Source: Chryseobacterium oleae (GTDB lineage: Bacteria > Bacteroidota > Bacteroidia > Flavobacteriales > Weeksellaceae). From it: 64,000 bases of DNA. The stretch spans positions 496,001-560,000 of the forward strand of contig NZ_FOVD01000001.1 of assembly GCF_900115055.1 (NCBI RefSeq), read 5' to 3'. The translations under genes were made by a program, and so were the position numbers. Of the stretch, positions 26,802 to 37,137 are shown piece by piece; position 1 is the stretch's first letter, and each line of letters begins with the position of its first letter. The notes under the pieces were generated by a model, which was not told the origin of the DNA, ran no database searches, and was given only the letters and a program-made list of their open reading frames with translations.

Positions 26802-26806
26802 TTAAA

Positions 26807-28240
26807 ATGAAGAACCTATTTTTCTTATTATTAACAACTGTTTTATTGACAAACACGCTTTCTGCCCAAGCCTTAAATAATTCCCAAGAAACAAAAAAGA
26901 TCCCTCAAAACTCGCCTGAACAAAAATCAGAAATCAATCAAATTGATTCCTTAATGACAAAATCTTATGAAAGAGGTTTATTCAATGGAAATGTCCTTAT
27001 TGCTAAAAATAATAAAATCATCTATCAAAAATCATTTGGTTTTACCGATGAAACGAAACAAACTAAATTAAATAACAAGTCAATATTTAACATCGGCTCT
27101 ATTGCAAAGGAATTTAATGCTGTTGCCATCATGATTTTAGTTGAACGTGGTCTTCTTAATCTTGATGACAGGGTATCAAAATTTAATTTAGGATTACCAA
27201 AATGGGCAGAAAAAGTTTCTATACGTCATCTGATTAATTATGCCAGTGGTATTCCTCCAATTGAACGATTAAAACCGGAAAATGATGCGGAGGCGTGGAA
27301 TATTTTGAGAAGTACTGACAGTCTACTCTTTGAACCGGGAACGGGTTACAGGTATGATAATGGCAATGTCTTTTTGCAAAGAAGAATTATTGAAAAGGTA
27401 ACCGGAATGTCTTTTCAGCAATTTGTCATTAAAAATATAGTTAAACCTTTAAAAATGACCCATTCAGTATTTGATCCAACATTTGACTCTAAAAATAGAA
27501 CCTCTTGTTATGATTTTGACAATATCCGATGCCCGGAATTGAAATTTATTAGCGGATGGCTTTGGGTAGATATCAATGATCTGTATCAATGGATTGAAGC
27601 AATGAATTCTAATCGTTTAATATCCAGAGAATCTTTTCAAACGCTGTTGAATAATCCATACGCAAAAGAAGAAGGCGGATCACTTGGCAGATATTTTGAA
27701 AAAGAAGACCTACAAAGACACAATGGGGTTTCTTATAAATTTGAATCCATTTTTCTAAACGATTTTAAAAATAAGATAACGATCATTCTAGTGTCCAATA
27801 ACCTCAACAGAGTTTGGGATTTGGGACATTCTATTCACAACTTAATCTTAGGAAAAAAGTACGAAATTCCTAAAAAATCTATTTATCAGGCTATAAGAAA
27901 AGAATCTCTCAACGATGTAAATAAAGGTATAGGCACTTACGATTTACTCAAAAAAAATTCTGAAAAAGAATATAGCTTTGAAAACCCGGGAGAACTTAAT
28001 AAATTAGGATATGAGCTATTAAGACTTGGGAAAATCAATGAATCCATAACAATATTTAAATTGGCGACAAAAGAGTTTTCTAAAGATCCCAATCTATTCG
28101 ACAGCTTGGGAGAAGCCTATTATACAAATAAGCAATATGATTTAGCATTAGAGAGTTATAAAAAAGCAATAAGTCTTGGTGGAACAAACGGTAATGCTGA
28201 AAAAATGATTGATAAAATCGAGAAAGAAATAGGAAAGTAA
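26807..28240 (+). CDS. Serine hydrolase, beta-lactamase family, with C-terminal TPR
   Basis: A 477-residue exported protein whose signal peptide ends LSAQA. The active-site motifs are SIAK (Ser98-Lys101) and YDN in YRYDNGNVFLQ. The third motif reads HNG (LQRHNGVSYKF), again not KTG. C-terminal TPR-like helices (LFDSLGEAYYTNKQYDLALE) parallel those of the upstream protein, five bases away, so this is a tandem duplication in one operon. Sequence identity to its neighbour is moderate outside the motifs. Confidence 0.85.
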   Translation: MKNLFFLLLTTVLLTNTLSAQALNNSQETKKIPQNSPEQKSEINQIDSLMTKSYERGLFNGNVLIAKNNKIIYQKSFGFTDETKQTKLNNKSIFNIGSIAKEFNAVAIMILVERGLLNLDDRVSKFNLGLPKWAEKVSIRHLINYASGIPPIERLKPENDAEAWNILRSTDSLLFEPGTGYRYDNGNVFLQRRIIEKVTGMSFQQFVIKNIVKPLKMTHSVFDPTFDSKNRTSCYDFDNIRCPELKFISGWLWVDINDLYQWIEAMNSNRLISRESFQTLLNNPYAKEEGGSLGRYFEKEDLQRHNGVSYKFESIFLNDFKNKITIILVSNNLNRVWDLGHSIHNLILGKKYEIPKKSIYQAIRKESLNDVNKGIGTYDLLKKNSEKEYSFENPGELNKLGYELLRLGKINESITIFKLATKEFSKDPNLFDSLGEAYYTNKQYDLALESYKKAISLGGTNGNAEKMIDKIEKEIGK

Positions 28241-28269
28241 AATTTTCAAATCAAATTGCAAACAAAAAA

Positions 28270-28293
28270 AAAATCCCGTTTTAACGGGATTTT
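28270..28293. terminator. Bidirectional terminator
   Basis: AAAATCCCGTT pairs perfectly with AACGGGATTTT around two bases, flanked by A and T runs. It lies between the convergent hydrolase gene and the DUF2911 gene. Confidence 0.9.
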
Positions 28294-28309
28294 AATTTCT
28301 TATATTTAC

Positions 28310-28828
28310 TTATTTGATCTCTACAGGAACTGAGATTTTATCCCAATCCATGGTGAATCCATTACTGTTTACTTTATACACTAAAGTTTCCTGTGTTGCT
28401 GGTAAAGCTTTTGTTTTTACATCAACACGTAAAGCATCTTTAGATCCTTCGTATTTATAAGCGCCCCACTGTTTCGGCTCTTTGTTAAAAATCACAGTCC
28501 ACGTTCCCGCTTTTTTAGGGATTAAGAAAAAGCTGTATTTACCTGCTGGTAGCGGTTTACCCTGAACGGTAATATTTTTATCCGTTTCGAAAGTAGTGGC
28601 TTCATTGGCACCCGCACGCCAAACTTTATCATAAGCTTCTAAACCACCCCAGATTTCACGCCCTTTTACAGAAGGACTGCTGTAGGCTATGGTAATGGTT
28701 GCATCTTTAATTTTTCCCGTAGCAGTAGCCGGAGGACTGGCAGGTTTTTTAGTGTCCTGTGCAAAAGCATTTACTGACATGGTCATTACAGCAAAAAGTA
28801 CGGTAGCAGATTTGATCATTGTTTTCAT
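28310..28828 (-). CDS. DUF2911 family secreted protein
   Basis: A 172-residue protein with a signal peptide ending NAFAQ. The mature part carries the DUF2911 pattern: [50 protein letters not shown] and [17 protein letters not shown]. The family is common in Bacteroidota and has no established function. It is the last gene of the minus-strand group that starts with the PIG-L gene, separated from the symporter gene by 25 bases. Confidence 0.9.
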   Translation of the reverse strand: MKTMIKSATVLFAVMTMSVNAFAQDTKKPASPPATATGKIKDATITIAYSSPSVKGREIWGGLEAYDKVWRAGANEATTFETDKNITVQGKPLPAGKYSFFLIPKKAGTWTVIFNKEPKQWGAYKYEGSKDALRVDVKTKALPATQETLVYKVNSNGFTMDWDKISVPVEIK

Positions 28829-28853
28829 AATATTTTTGTTTGTTGTTGTTTGT

Positions 28854-30545
28854 TTACGAATTTACTGCTTTCGGCTTATAAAACAATAACCCGATTGCCG
28901 AAAATATAATAACGGCCGCTGCCCCAATGACATTGAGCCATAGGAAAGAAATGATATCGAATTTATAAACGGCAATAACCGTAATTTCTGATAAAATAGC
29001 CGCAATAAATACAATCGGACCGGTGATTTTTTTATAGTAAAAGGCGACCAGAAAAATCCCCAATATCGGGCCGTAGAAAAGAGAACCTAATACATTCACC
29101 GCTTCAATTAGGGAACCCATTTGAGTCGCAAACATGGCGACTCCTATTGAGAAAATACCCCAGGCTAAAGTATGCAGACGGCTGTACCTCAATTCGGTGG
29201 CATCATCAGGAATTTCTTTTTTAAATATCAAATGAACATCTTTTAATGAGCAGGCGGCAAGTGAATTCAGCGCTGCGGAAATGGAACCCCAGCTGGCCAG
29301 AAAAATAACGGCAAACAGTAAACCGATCATTCCTACAGGCAAGGTGTTTTTTACAAAATACAGGAAAATGTAATTGGTGTCCGTTTTCTCCGCATTATAG
29401 TTGGAATGATTGATCGCTTCCTCTACCCTTCCATGCAATGCCTTTACCTGGGTTTGTGTGTTTTTGAAATCCTTAACCGCTTTATTAAGTTGAGGAGAAT
29501 GAGCTTCTTTCAGCTTTAGAATTTCTTTCGATTCTGCATTAAATTTTATCTGTAAATTCTGATGTTCTTTTTCAAAAACGGCAGCCTGTTCAGGTTGTGT
29601 TTCCTTTAAATGTTGATAAGAGCGTTCGTTAAAATAAATAGGAGCCGGTTTTAGAGAAAAGAAGGCAAAAAGCAGGGCACCAATCAGAAGAATAGCAAAT
29701 TGCATCGGAATTTTAACCAACCCATTCAACAGCAAGCCCATTTTTGCATTGGTATTGTCTTTCGCAGTAATATACCTCCCAACCTGACTCTGGTCCGTAC
29801 CGAAGTAAGAAAGGGCCAGAAAAAAACCACCGATCAGCCCGCTCCAAATATTGTATTTATCTTTCCAGTCGAATTCTGTGGTGATGACATTGAGCTTTCC
29901 GGATTTTCCCGCCAGATAAAGCGCATCATTAAAACCAATTCCATTCGGCATATTCTGAATAAGCAGGTATCCTGCAAAAGCCATGGTTCCGAGAATAATG
30001 AGAAACTGTAATTTTTGAGTGTGAGCGATCGCTTTTGCTCCGCCAACGTAGGTGTAAATCAACAGAATACCACCCGTTAAAACATTGGTTAAATAAATAT
30101 TCCAGTTTAAAACGCTTGATAAGATGATACTCGGAGCATAAATGCTGATTCCCGTTGATAAGCCTCTGGAAAAAAGAAAAAGCAGTGAAGTAAGCACCCT
30201 TGTTTTTTTATCAAAACGGTTTTCTAAATATTCATAGGCTGTATAAACATTTAAGCGCTGAAAAATCGGAATGAACGTGATGCAGATCACAATCATCGCC
30301 AAAGGCAAACCAAAGTAATACTGTACGAAACGCATGCCGTCTGTATACGCCTGACCCGGTGCCGAAAGAAAAGTAATGGCACTGGCCTGTGTAGCCATAA
30401 TCCCTATCAACACAATGTACCACGGCATTTTATTATCTGCTTTCAGGTAGGATTCGTTGCTTTTCTGGCCACGACCGATGAATACGCCGTAAACCACCAC
30501 TGCAACCAGTGTAACAATAAGAACTGTCCAATCTATAGTACTCAT
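28854..30545 (-). CDS. Sodium:solute symporter (SSS family)
   Basis: A 563-residue polytopic protein. It begins [20 protein letters not shown] and continues with the SSS-type segments [20 protein letters not shown] and [20 protein letters not shown], then [19 protein letters not shown] long soluble loop at about residues 310-380 ([20 protein letters not shown]) is a feature of the Bacteroidota branch. The substrate may be a sugar, sialic acid or related compound; the PIG-L deacetylase upstream hints at an acetylated sugar derivative. Its ATG overlaps the stop of the small gene at 30542 (ATGA). Confidence 0.9.
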   Translation of the reverse strand: MSTIDWTVLIVTLVAVVVYGVFIGRGQKSNESYLKADNKMPWYIVLIGIMATQASAITFLSAPGQAYTDGMRFVQYYFGLPLAMIVICITFIPIFQRLNVYTAYEYLENRFDKKTRVLTSLLFLFSRGLSTGISIYAPSIILSSVLNWNIYLTNVLTGGILLIYTYVGGAKAIAHTQKLQFLIILGTMAFAGYLLIQNMPNGIGFNDALYLAGKSGKLNVITTEFDWKDKYNIWSGLIGGFFLALSYFGTDQSQVGRYITAKDNTNAKMGLLLNGLVKIPMQFAILLIGALLFAFFSLKPAPIYFNERSYQHLKETQPEQAAVFEKEHQNLQIKFNAESKEILKLKEAHSPQLNKAVKDFKNTQTQVKALHGRVEEAINHSNYNAEKTDTNYIFLYFVKNTLPVGMIGLLFAVIFLASWGSISAALNSLAACSLKDVHLIFKKEIPDDATELRYSRLHTLAWGIFSIGVAMFATQMGSLIEAVNVLGSLFYGPILGIFLVAFYYKKITGPIVFIAAILSEITVIAVYKFDIISFLWLNVIGAAAVIIFSAIGLLFYKPKAVNS

Positions 30546-30646
30546 GCCCAGAATTTAGTAAACAAATAATAAAATGCGATCTGCAATACCAATGCAACCG
30601 CCAAAAGTATGTACCAGGTATTCCAATTTTTAAGTTGATTATTCAT
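30542..30646 (-). CDS. 34-residue single-pass membrane peptide, symporter partner
   Basis: An unlisted small gene. It starts at 30646, one base inside the stop of the PIG-L gene (TAATG), and its stop overlaps the symporter start (ATGA). The product begins MNNQLKNWNTWYILLAVALV and is one membrane helix with a short aromatic tail ending TKFWA. Tight overlap on both sides argues that it is translated. Small membrane partners occur next to some SSS transporters, so a subunit role is inferred. Confidence 0.7.
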   Translation of the reverse strand: MNNQLKNWNTWYILLAVALVLQIAFYYLFTKFWA

Positions 30647-33150
30647 TAGTTTTTCTGTGCAGATAAAAAGTTAAAAAATAAACGTGCCGCCCCAACATTT
30701 CCCGCAGGCAGCTGTCTGAAAAAGGCCAACGGTGTATAAATAAAATTACCCTTCCCGTATTTAGCAGATAAAGTGGATCCCTTCAGTGGTTCTTCATCTG
30801 TATCGTGCATTTCAAAAAGCGGTTCATACGCTGCATCCCATTGAGCCGGGAAATAAGCACCGCGTTCCTGTACCCAGCCTTTAAAATCATCCGCAGTAAT
30901 TTTGTTGGGAAAGTTCAGTAGTTTATGATTGGGATTTAAAAACGTAACCGCAGCATTTTCTTCGGTAACCCGTTTATTGGCAATACTGAAACTGTACATT
31001 CCCAATTGGTCAACGGTTGTATCCTGGTTGGTGTTATACTGCATCACCAAATTACCTCCGGTTTTTACATAAGACCATAAAAAAGGCATCCAGCGGCCTA
31101 GTTTTTTCTCTGTGTTGTTGGCACGCACACCCAATACGATGGCATCATATTGCGATAGCTTGTTTTGACTACCATTTCCGCCGGTTTCATCTAATTTACC
31201 ATAAAAATCTTCGTCTTTCAAAACATCTACCTGAATACCTGCAATGCGTAGGAACTCAGGAATAAAATCGCCCGCTCCTTCTATATAACCCACTTTTTTA
31301 ACCTTCGCCTGAATATCACCTTTCATTACGGTAACAGTGGCGGGGGTAAAATATTGTAAGGAGGATAAATGCGGGTATTGAATTAATACTTGTTTTTTAT
31401 TATAAGTGACTCCATCTGCAATAAAATTGGCATCCAATTGTAAGCGGGATGACTGTATTGCAGCAAGCTTAGTTTTTGGAATAACATAATCGATGGTCGT
31501 ATCTTTTCCATTGAGCGAGCTTACATCAGCGCCGCCTAATCGTTCTCCGTTATACATCAGGTTTACTTTACCATTACTGAACTTTTTGCCAGAGTTAGCC
31601 TTAACATTTAAACTCAAATGCAGATCTTCATTTTCTTTGACCACATAAAGCGGTTGCGTAAATTTCAGTTCCAATGCAGGAACAATCCGCAAAGCTTCGA
31701 CTACATCACCACGCACAGGGTCTAATTTCTTGAAAGATAAAGGAAGTTTAACCTGAAAATTTTCCGAACCGATTTTTAAACCAACCCAAACATTCAGTGG
31801 TGATTCTGCCTCAGGTAAACCGACTAAAGTATCATTCGGAACAGAGAAAGTGGCTGCGTTCGTGGGAGATTTGGCCAACCAGTAAGGTTCTGTAAGCGCT
31901 GCATCTGCAGGAATCTGAATGTCATGCTGAATGGTAATTAAAGAATCTTTTGACAGTTTTCTGTTAAAGCTTTCTGACTGACTTAACCATTTTACATTGT
32001 CTAAAACGACAGGATTTGCAGCTCTTGAAATCAAATTTAACCTGAAATTATAATGCTCCCCGGCAACAGCTTCAGCCTGATTGGAAACCACCTCGCCCAT
32101 AAATCCGGCACAGCTTAAAATAATATGATCAAGGGATTTAAGTTTGTCATTTTTTAGCTCTGCATCTTTTAGCGCCATGACCTTCTTTCGCAAAGCAAGC
32201 AAAGCAGGTAAGCTGAGGTCAGGATTATTGAAATTGAAAGCGGAAATAATTTGATCTAATGATTGATCAATATCACCGTTTCCCTTTGCAGACCAGGTTT
32301 TAGCTACTCCGTCAAAAAGTGTTGTTTTTGCAGGTTCGCCAGTAACGTGGGCAAAATATTCAGTTCTGATGCCGGCTACAGACTGTGTTCCTGCACCCTG
32401 GCTTTTATGTAAACTTCTGCTTAATCCAGCCAATTCACCATAGCCCATTCCCAATTGTGCATCATATTGCCCAACGGTAACTTTCAATTGATTTTCAGCG
32501 GTCGTATTGACTCCTCCAAATCGGAAAGTATTCCACAATACACGTTTTGGCTGCCATACATTGACATATTTTAGTTGATCCGGGAAAGCCGTTTTATCGC
32601 CTGCCAGCTTAAAAGCTTTTTCCGCAACAACAGCCGAAGCCGCATGTTGTCCGTGCCCTGCCGCAGCAGTAGGAGGAAAACGACAAATGATCACATCCGG
32701 ACGGAATTGACGAATGACCCAAACGACATCTGCTATAATACTATTTTCATCCCATTGTTTAAAGGTATCGGTCGTATTTTTAGAGAACCCGAAATCAATC
32801 GCCCGGGTAAAAAACTGTTGGGCGCCGTCTAACTTTCTGGCCTCTAAAAGCTCATGCGTTCTGATTAAACCCAATGCAGCACCCTGCTCTGTGCCTAATA
32901 AATTCTGACCGCCATCACCTCTGGTTAAGGACAAATAGCCCGTTTCTACATTTTGGTCGTTGATTAACCAGGAGAGTAATCCTGTATTTTCATCATCGGG
33001 ATGAGCCGCAAGGTATAAAACTTTAGGCAGCTGTTTAAGAGTTTTGAGCTCACGGTAAATTTCAGATGATTTTGAAGGCCTTACCTGCTGGGCCGAACAA
33101 AAAACCGTATAAAATCCTAGGATACATACAGTGCTTACTTTTTTAAACAT
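30646..33150 (-). CDS. PIG-L (LmbE) family deacetylase, secreted
   Basis: An 834-residue protein with a signal peptide ending VFCSAQ. The zinc deacetylase domain is at the N-terminus: AAHPDDE with His50, LTRGDGGQNLLG, and the second ligand His in AAGHGQHAAS. Family members remove N-acetyl groups from amino sugars or sugar conjugates. The remaining 500 residues are beta-rich, with no motif I can name, and end in a glutamine-amidotransferase-like segment (YDAIVLGVRANN, VKTGGNLVMQYN). The length is typical of the large Bacteroidota subgroup. It is the first gene of a four-gene minus-strand operon. Confidence 0.88.
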   Translation of the reverse strand: MFKKVSTVCILGFYTVFCSAQQVRPSKSSEIYRELKTLKQLPKVLYLAAHPDDENTGLLSWLINDQNVETGYLSLTRGDGGQNLLGTEQGAALGLIRTHELLEARKLDGAQQFFTRAIDFGFSKNTTDTFKQWDENSIIADVVWVIRQFRPDVIICRFPPTAAAGHGQHAASAVVAEKAFKLAGDKTAFPDQLKYVNVWQPKRVLWNTFRFGGVNTTAENQLKVTVGQYDAQLGMGYGELAGLSRSLHKSQGAGTQSVAGIRTEYFAHVTGEPAKTTLFDGVAKTWSAKGNGDIDQSLDQIISAFNFNNPDLSLPALLALRKKVMALKDAELKNDKLKSLDHIILSCAGFMGEVVSNQAEAVAGEHYNFRLNLISRAANPVVLDNVKWLSQSESFNRKLSKDSLITIQHDIQIPADAALTEPYWLAKSPTNAATFSVPNDTLVGLPEAESPLNVWVGLKIGSENFQVKLPLSFKKLDPVRGDVVEALRIVPALELKFTQPLYVVKENEDLHLSLNVKANSGKKFSNGKVNLMYNGERLGGADVSSLNGKDTTIDYVIPKTKLAAIQSSRLQLDANFIADGVTYNKKQVLIQYPHLSSLQYFTPATVTVMKGDIQAKVKKVGYIEGAGDFIPEFLRIAGIQVDVLKDEDFYGKLDETGGNGSQNKLSQYDAIVLGVRANNTEKKLGRWMPFLWSYVKTGGNLVMQYNTNQDTTVDQLGMYSFSIANKRVTEENAAVTFLNPNHKLLNFPNKITADDFKGWVQERGAYFPAQWDAAYEPLFEMHDTDEEPLKGSTLSAKYGKGNFIYTPLAFFRQLPAGNVGAARLFFNFLSAQKN

Positions 33151-33252
33151 TTAATTTTACTTTGCAGGGCAAATATAAGTAAATCATCTTTCTTTCAGAC
33201 GTAAAAGAATCAGACTGTGAATTTCACAAAAAACTGGTTGTTTTTTTTATTA

Positions 33253-33435
33253 AACCACAAAAGTCACAAAAGTTTTTATTTTTTAAACACTTTAGTACAT
33301 TTTAGAAAGTTTAAAGGAATACCGCACAATTAAGTTCACATAAGATGAAAATCTTTGATTTTCAAAAAACTTTAGTTTACTTCTTATTCACAAAGTATAT
33401 AACTTAAATAGCTTAAGTGTTTAAATTTTGTGGTT
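33253..33435. repeat. MITE-like non-coding element with terminal inverted repeats
   Basis: The 338-base gene-free gap 33151-33489 contains AACCACAAAA (33253-33262) and its exact complement TTTTGTGGTT (33426-33435) at the ends of an AT-rich stretch. An internal hairpin segment GAAAATCTTTGATTTTC (33347-33363) recurs in reverse complement at 53377-53393. No transposase is present. Confidence 0.5.
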
Positions 33436-33489
33436 AAGTTTAAACAGACTTTATCTATGAATTAGAGTTTCAAAGAGAACAAAAACTAC

Positions 33490-34161
33490 TTATGTTTTTC
33501 TAATGGCATTCCGCGTAAGATAGATATAATTAAACATGCAAAATGTGGCTACCGCCCCAAACGTATGCCATAAAAAGTGTGTTCCGAAACTCAACCATTC
33601 CCGTTTATCAATGATCCGGAAAGTGAGTGCTAAAGCAAACGACAACAAAGCAAAACCTACCCATTTGCCAGCTTTCCATTGAGTATAGATCAAATAACGC
33701 AACACCGAAAAAAGCACAAATGAAGCCATGATTGCATAATTTAGGTTGATAAAAAGAGAAGTGTTATCTGTCAAAATCCAATTTCTTAAAGCCAACATCA
33801 GTATCAAATATGCAAGGACCATTACAACAGCATAATACCATCTGGTGCTCCGGGCTACAAAATAAAATCCGGCAGACAAACAGAGTAACATAATGGGCAT
33901 CCAATCCATTATGATAAATACCGGCCATTGTCTGAATGCATGGTAAACAGTTCCCCCTATGGCACCAATATATAATAAAACTAAGCAGTAGGTTAAAAAA
34001 GGATATTCTTTAAAATTACCCTTTATTTTAAGGGTCCAAAAAATAGCTATGGCTAAAAATAACAGAGCAGTTATTGCATTGAATGGCTCAGGGAAAAACT
34101 GGGCCATATCTGTTTCTTTATATAACATGCCTCCGTCGGGAGGTATTTGGTTTATTGGCAT
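33490..34161 (-). CDS. Ceramidase-like (CREST superfamily) membrane protein
   Basis: A 223-residue protein with about seven membrane helices. Conserved positions fit the CREST metal-hydrolase superfamily (alkaline ceramidases, PAQR, Per1). These are the His in GGTVYHAFRQ, the Asp in MDWMPIM and the final HxxxH in SFGTHFLWHTFGA. Such proteins use Zn held by Ser/His/Asp/His within the membrane to cleave amide bonds, for example in ceramides; Bacteroidota make sphingolipids, so a lipid substrate is plausible. Assignment is by motif spacing only. Confidence 0.6.
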   Translation of the reverse strand: MPINQIPPDGGMLYKETDMAQFFPEPFNAITALLFLAIAIFWTLKIKGNFKEYPFLTYCLVLLYIGAIGGTVYHAFRQWPVFIIMDWMPIMLLCLSAGFYFVARSTRWYYAVVMVLAYLILMLALRNWILTDNTSLFINLNYAIMASFVLFSVLRYLIYTQWKAGKWVGFALLSFALALTFRIIDKREWLSFGTHFLWHTFGAVATFCMFNYIYLTRNAIRKT

Positions 34162-34311
34162 TTTCTTTTTTTATATTATATTTATATACCTGTTCTAAAT
34201 ATAGAAAAATTATGGTATTAAATAGACTGGCAAAACACTATACAATGGACGCTCAAAAAGCAGGCACGAAAATCCCGTACCAGACTTTTGGATAATAATA
34301 TAAACTGAAAT

Positions 34312-34824
34312 ATGAGAATTGCAATAATCGGTGCTCACAAAGTCGGTAAAACCACATTGGCAGAAGAACTTCTGGAGAACCTTCCCGGATACACCCTTGA
34401 AATAGAACCCTACTACCAGATGGAGTCTTCAGGGTATGAATTTTCAGAAGAACCTCATCCTGACGATTTTCTTGAACAATTTAATTATTCCGCCAACCTG
34501 GTCTTCAAAAGTGGAGATGATGTCATATTTGACAGATGTGTCATTGATATCTTAGCTTATCTTCATGTTCTTGATTCAGGTCGAAATATCCAGGTTCTCT
34601 TTGAAAAAGTTCAAACCATCATTGATGAAATTGATGTTTTTGTTTTTGTCCCTATTGAAGAACCCGATCTGATATCTAACCAGCAGATAGAGCTGCCAAA
34701 ACTCAGGCATAAGGTTAATGACTTACTTTATGACTGGATTGAGGATCTTGGAATAAAGGTCATTACAGTAAGCGGAACTTCATCGAACCGAAAAGATCAG
34801 GTGCTGACCGGAATTTTATCCTAG
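34312..34824 (+). CDS. P-loop AAA-type ATPase / nucleotide kinase-like protein
   Basis: A 170-residue protein. The Walker A motif is GAHKVGKTT at residues 7-15, and a Walker-B-like DDVIFDRCVIDILAYLHVL follows, with the DR pattern of small kinases. It has the size and fold order of an AAA_28-like or adenylate-kinase-like P-loop protein. The substrate is unknown. It lies upstream of the SIR2-like gene by 152 bases on the same strand, but I see no reason to tie it to that pair. Confidence 0.7.
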   Translation: MRIAIIGAHKVGKTTLAEELLENLPGYTLEIEPYYQMESSGYEFSEEPHPDDFLEQFNYSANLVFKSGDDVIFDRCVIDILAYLHVLDSGRNIQVLFEKVQTIIDEIDVFVFVPIEEPDLISNQQIELPKLRHKVNDLLYDWIEDLGIKVITVSGTSSNRKDQVLTGILS

Positions 34825-34976
34825 GATCTGAGGCGGGCTTAGTTACCAGAAGTCGTTCTAATGTTTGAACATCTCAAAAATTGAGTGATGATACTAAAAG
34901 TTTGAAATTTTAATGTTTAGCAGAACTATTTAAGAAAAGATAATAGTTATTTTAGCTAAAATAAAAACTTTAACAC

Positions 34977-36014
34977 ATGACTACTCAAGATGAAATCGAA
35001 AAAGTACATGCCAGTGGAACGCATGTACTATTATTAGGAGCTGGTGCCTCATTTGCATCAACATTAAAAAATCCTGAAAAGAACGGTAAAAATCTTCCCT
35101 TAATGTGGAATATTGTTGATATTGTCGGTCTAAACGGTATCGTTGATCAGCTACCAGATGATTACAAAGTATTAAAGCAGGATTTTGAAAAGCTGTACAG
35201 TAAGATATCTGACGAAGGTAAGTTTCATGAGGAAAAAGAAGTTATTGAGCAAGCTGTTTACAGCTACTTTGAGCAACTTGATTTACCCGATGAACCAACG
35301 ATTTATGATTATATGATCTTGGCATTAAGATCTAGAAAAGATATCATAGCAACTTTTAACTGGGATCCCTTTCTTTATAAAGCATATCTCAGAAATGGTA
35401 AATTCACAAAAAGCCCAGGAATATTGTTTTTGCATGGATGCGTCTCTTTAGGGTTTGACAAATCTAACGGAATAGTTGGACCCGCTGGAATGTACTCAAA
35501 AAAAACAGAACAGCTTTTTGAACCAACTCAGTTGCTGTATCCAGTTGATAAGAAAGATTATAATACCGATCCTTACATAAAAGGCCAGTGGGATTCTCTT
35601 GCTAGTCAATTGAAAATTGCGGAAAGAGTTACAGTTTTTGGATATTCAGCACCTGTTAGTGATGTTGAAGCAATAGATTTGTTAAGTAAAGCATGGGGCA
35701 ATGTTGAAGATCGAGCAATGGAAGAATTTGAATTAATAGATATCAGAGAGGAAGATGATGTACGGAATGCTTGGGATAGATTTATACACTCTCATCATTA
35801 CCATTATTGTACAGATTATTTTAAAAGTTCTTTAGCACTACATCCTAGAAGAATGGTTGAAAGCTACCGCCATTGGGCAATGCCGCTTAGCCCAGGTGAA
35901 ATGTTTCAGGATGGAAATAAAGTGCCTGAAAATTTCCAGACACTTGAAGAGCTGTGGGAATGGCATTTACCATTGATAAAAGCTGAAGAAGAGTTTTATA
36001 ATAATGCGGAATAA
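34977..36014 (+). CDS. SIR2-like NAD-binding domain protein (putative phage defence)
   Basis: A 345-residue protein. The Rossmann-type SIR2 motifs are visible: VLLLGAGASFAS at residues 17-28, IATFNWDPFLYKAY with Asn128 and Asp130, a LFLHG segment and VTVFGYSAPVSD. These match the SIR2 domain used as NADase effector in several phage-defence systems such as DSR, Thoeris and SIR2-APAZ. There is no zinc ribbon as in true sirtuins, which supports an NADase. The next gene, 19 bases downstream, encodes a putative AbiC-like membrane protein. Defence is inferred from this pairing. Confidence 0.75.
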   Translation: MTTQDEIEKVHASGTHVLLLGAGASFASTLKNPEKNGKNLPLMWNIVDIVGLNGIVDQLPDDYKVLKQDFEKLYSKISDEGKFHEEKEVIEQAVYSYFEQLDLPDEPTIYDYMILALRSRKDIIATFNWDPFLYKAYLRNGKFTKSPGILFLHGCVSLGFDKSNGIVGPAGMYSKKTEQLFEPTQLLYPVDKKDYNTDPYIKGQWDSLASQLKIAERVTVFGYSAPVSDVEAIDLLSKAWGNVEDRAMEEFELIDIREEDDVRNAWDRFIHSHHYHYCTDYFKSSLALHPRRMVESYRHWAMPLSPGEMFQDGNKVPENFQTLEELWEWHLPLIKAEEEFYNNAE

Positions 36015-36033
36015 TTGAATTAAAGATATAGCT

Positions 36034-37137
36034 TTGAAAACAAAAACCATAATTATCTTTTTCGTTGCTCCAGTAGTGGGAGTTCTTGGTGCTTTATTCT
36101 TGTATTATGAAGGACCTGAATTTGTACAGTCAAGATATTTCTATGATACAGACAGAGGGAACAGAGGTGCTATCGGTGATGCATTTGGTGGAACTGCAGG
36201 ACCAGTTATAGCATGGTTTGCGTCGATTTTAACATTCTTAGCATTTTATATTCAATATGAAGCAAATAAAGATCAAAGAGATCAGTTTGCAAAACAAGCA
36301 GACGATATCGTTATCGAAAGGTTCGAAAATAGATTTTTCGAACTCATAAGATTGCATAGGGAAAATGTGGACGAGCAAAATATTCAAAATAAAATCCTAG
36401 GTCGAAAGGCTTTTACAACATATTATTTTGAGCTTAGATATATATACTTTGTTTTAGAATCTAAGCATGATGAATTTCCGACGGATAAAAGACTAGATAA
36501 GGAACAGTTAACTAATTTAGCATATTTAATTTTCTTTTACGGAATTGGTCATGTTAGTGACAGTGTGTTTTCACATATTTTACCCCAAATAAATTCACTG
36601 CAATTTTTTAAGGTTACAATTGAAAAGCTGGAAAAAGAAAAAAAAATGTATTCAGATTTTGCCCGAGACAAAGCCAGGTATGAATCTGAAAAAAAAGTAA
36701 AAAATACTAGATTAAAAGACTTAGAAGTAGAGCATAAAGGCAAAAAAGCAATTTTCATTCTTCACTATGAACCATTCACTGGACACGGAACCAAAATTGG
36801 TCATTATTACAGACATCTTTTTCAAACTGTAAAATATGTTGATTCTCAGGAACACAAAGTATTTAAGGATAAGGATAATAAGATTAAATATGAATATGTG
36901 AAAATATTAAGGGCTCAGCTGTCAAATTTTGAACAAGTTATATTATATTACAATTCAATATGTATCCTTGGAAACACTTGGATCTCAAATGGGTATATTA
37001 AAAACTACCACTTATTAACCAATTTACCTCTTTCATTTGCAGACTTTGGAATACAACCCGACAAAAAGTTTAAAGCAGAGATGGTAGCTGATCCTAATTT
37101 TTTTGATTGGGAAATGCTTAAAGATTCTTTTCATTAG
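36034..37137 (+). CDS. Putative phage abortive-infection (AbiC-like) membrane protein
   Basis: A 367-residue protein that must start at the TTG at 36034, because no ATG precedes the first membrane helix. Two membrane segments (residues about 4-25 and 57-72) are followed by KDQRDQFAKQADDIVIERFE and then FFELIRLHRENVDEQ. This is the layout of the putAbiC family (PF16872 as I recall), with the conserved YYRHLFQTVKYVD and LSNFEQVILYYNSICILG near the end. A coiled coil lies at about residues 190-235. It probably forms a two-gene operon with the SIR2-like gene, either as sensor or as membrane effector. Confidence 0.75.
   Translation: MKTKTIIIFFVAPVVGVLGALFLYYEGPEFVQSRYFYDTDRGNRGAIGDAFGGTAGPVIAWFASILTFLAFYIQYEANKDQRDQFAKQADDIVIERFENRFFELIRLHRENVDEQNIQNKILGRKAFTTYYFELRYIYFVLESKHDEFPTDKRLDKEQLTNLAYLIFFYGIGHVSDSVFSHILPQINSLQFFKVTIEKLEKEKKMYSDFARDKARYESEKKVKNTRLKDLEVEHKGKKAIFILHYEPFTGHGTKIGHYYRHLFQTVKYVDSQEHKVFKDKDNKIKYEYVKILRAQLSNFEQVILYYNSICILGNTWISNGYIKNYHLLTNLPLSFADFGIQPDKKFKAEMVADPNFFDWEMLKDSFH

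Noticed and set aside
34212..34295. 27-codon ORF before the P-loop gene (MVLNRLAKHYTMDAQKAGTK)
   Set aside because: Too short, with no recognised family and no neighbour that would explain it. It may be leader sequence or a remnant.
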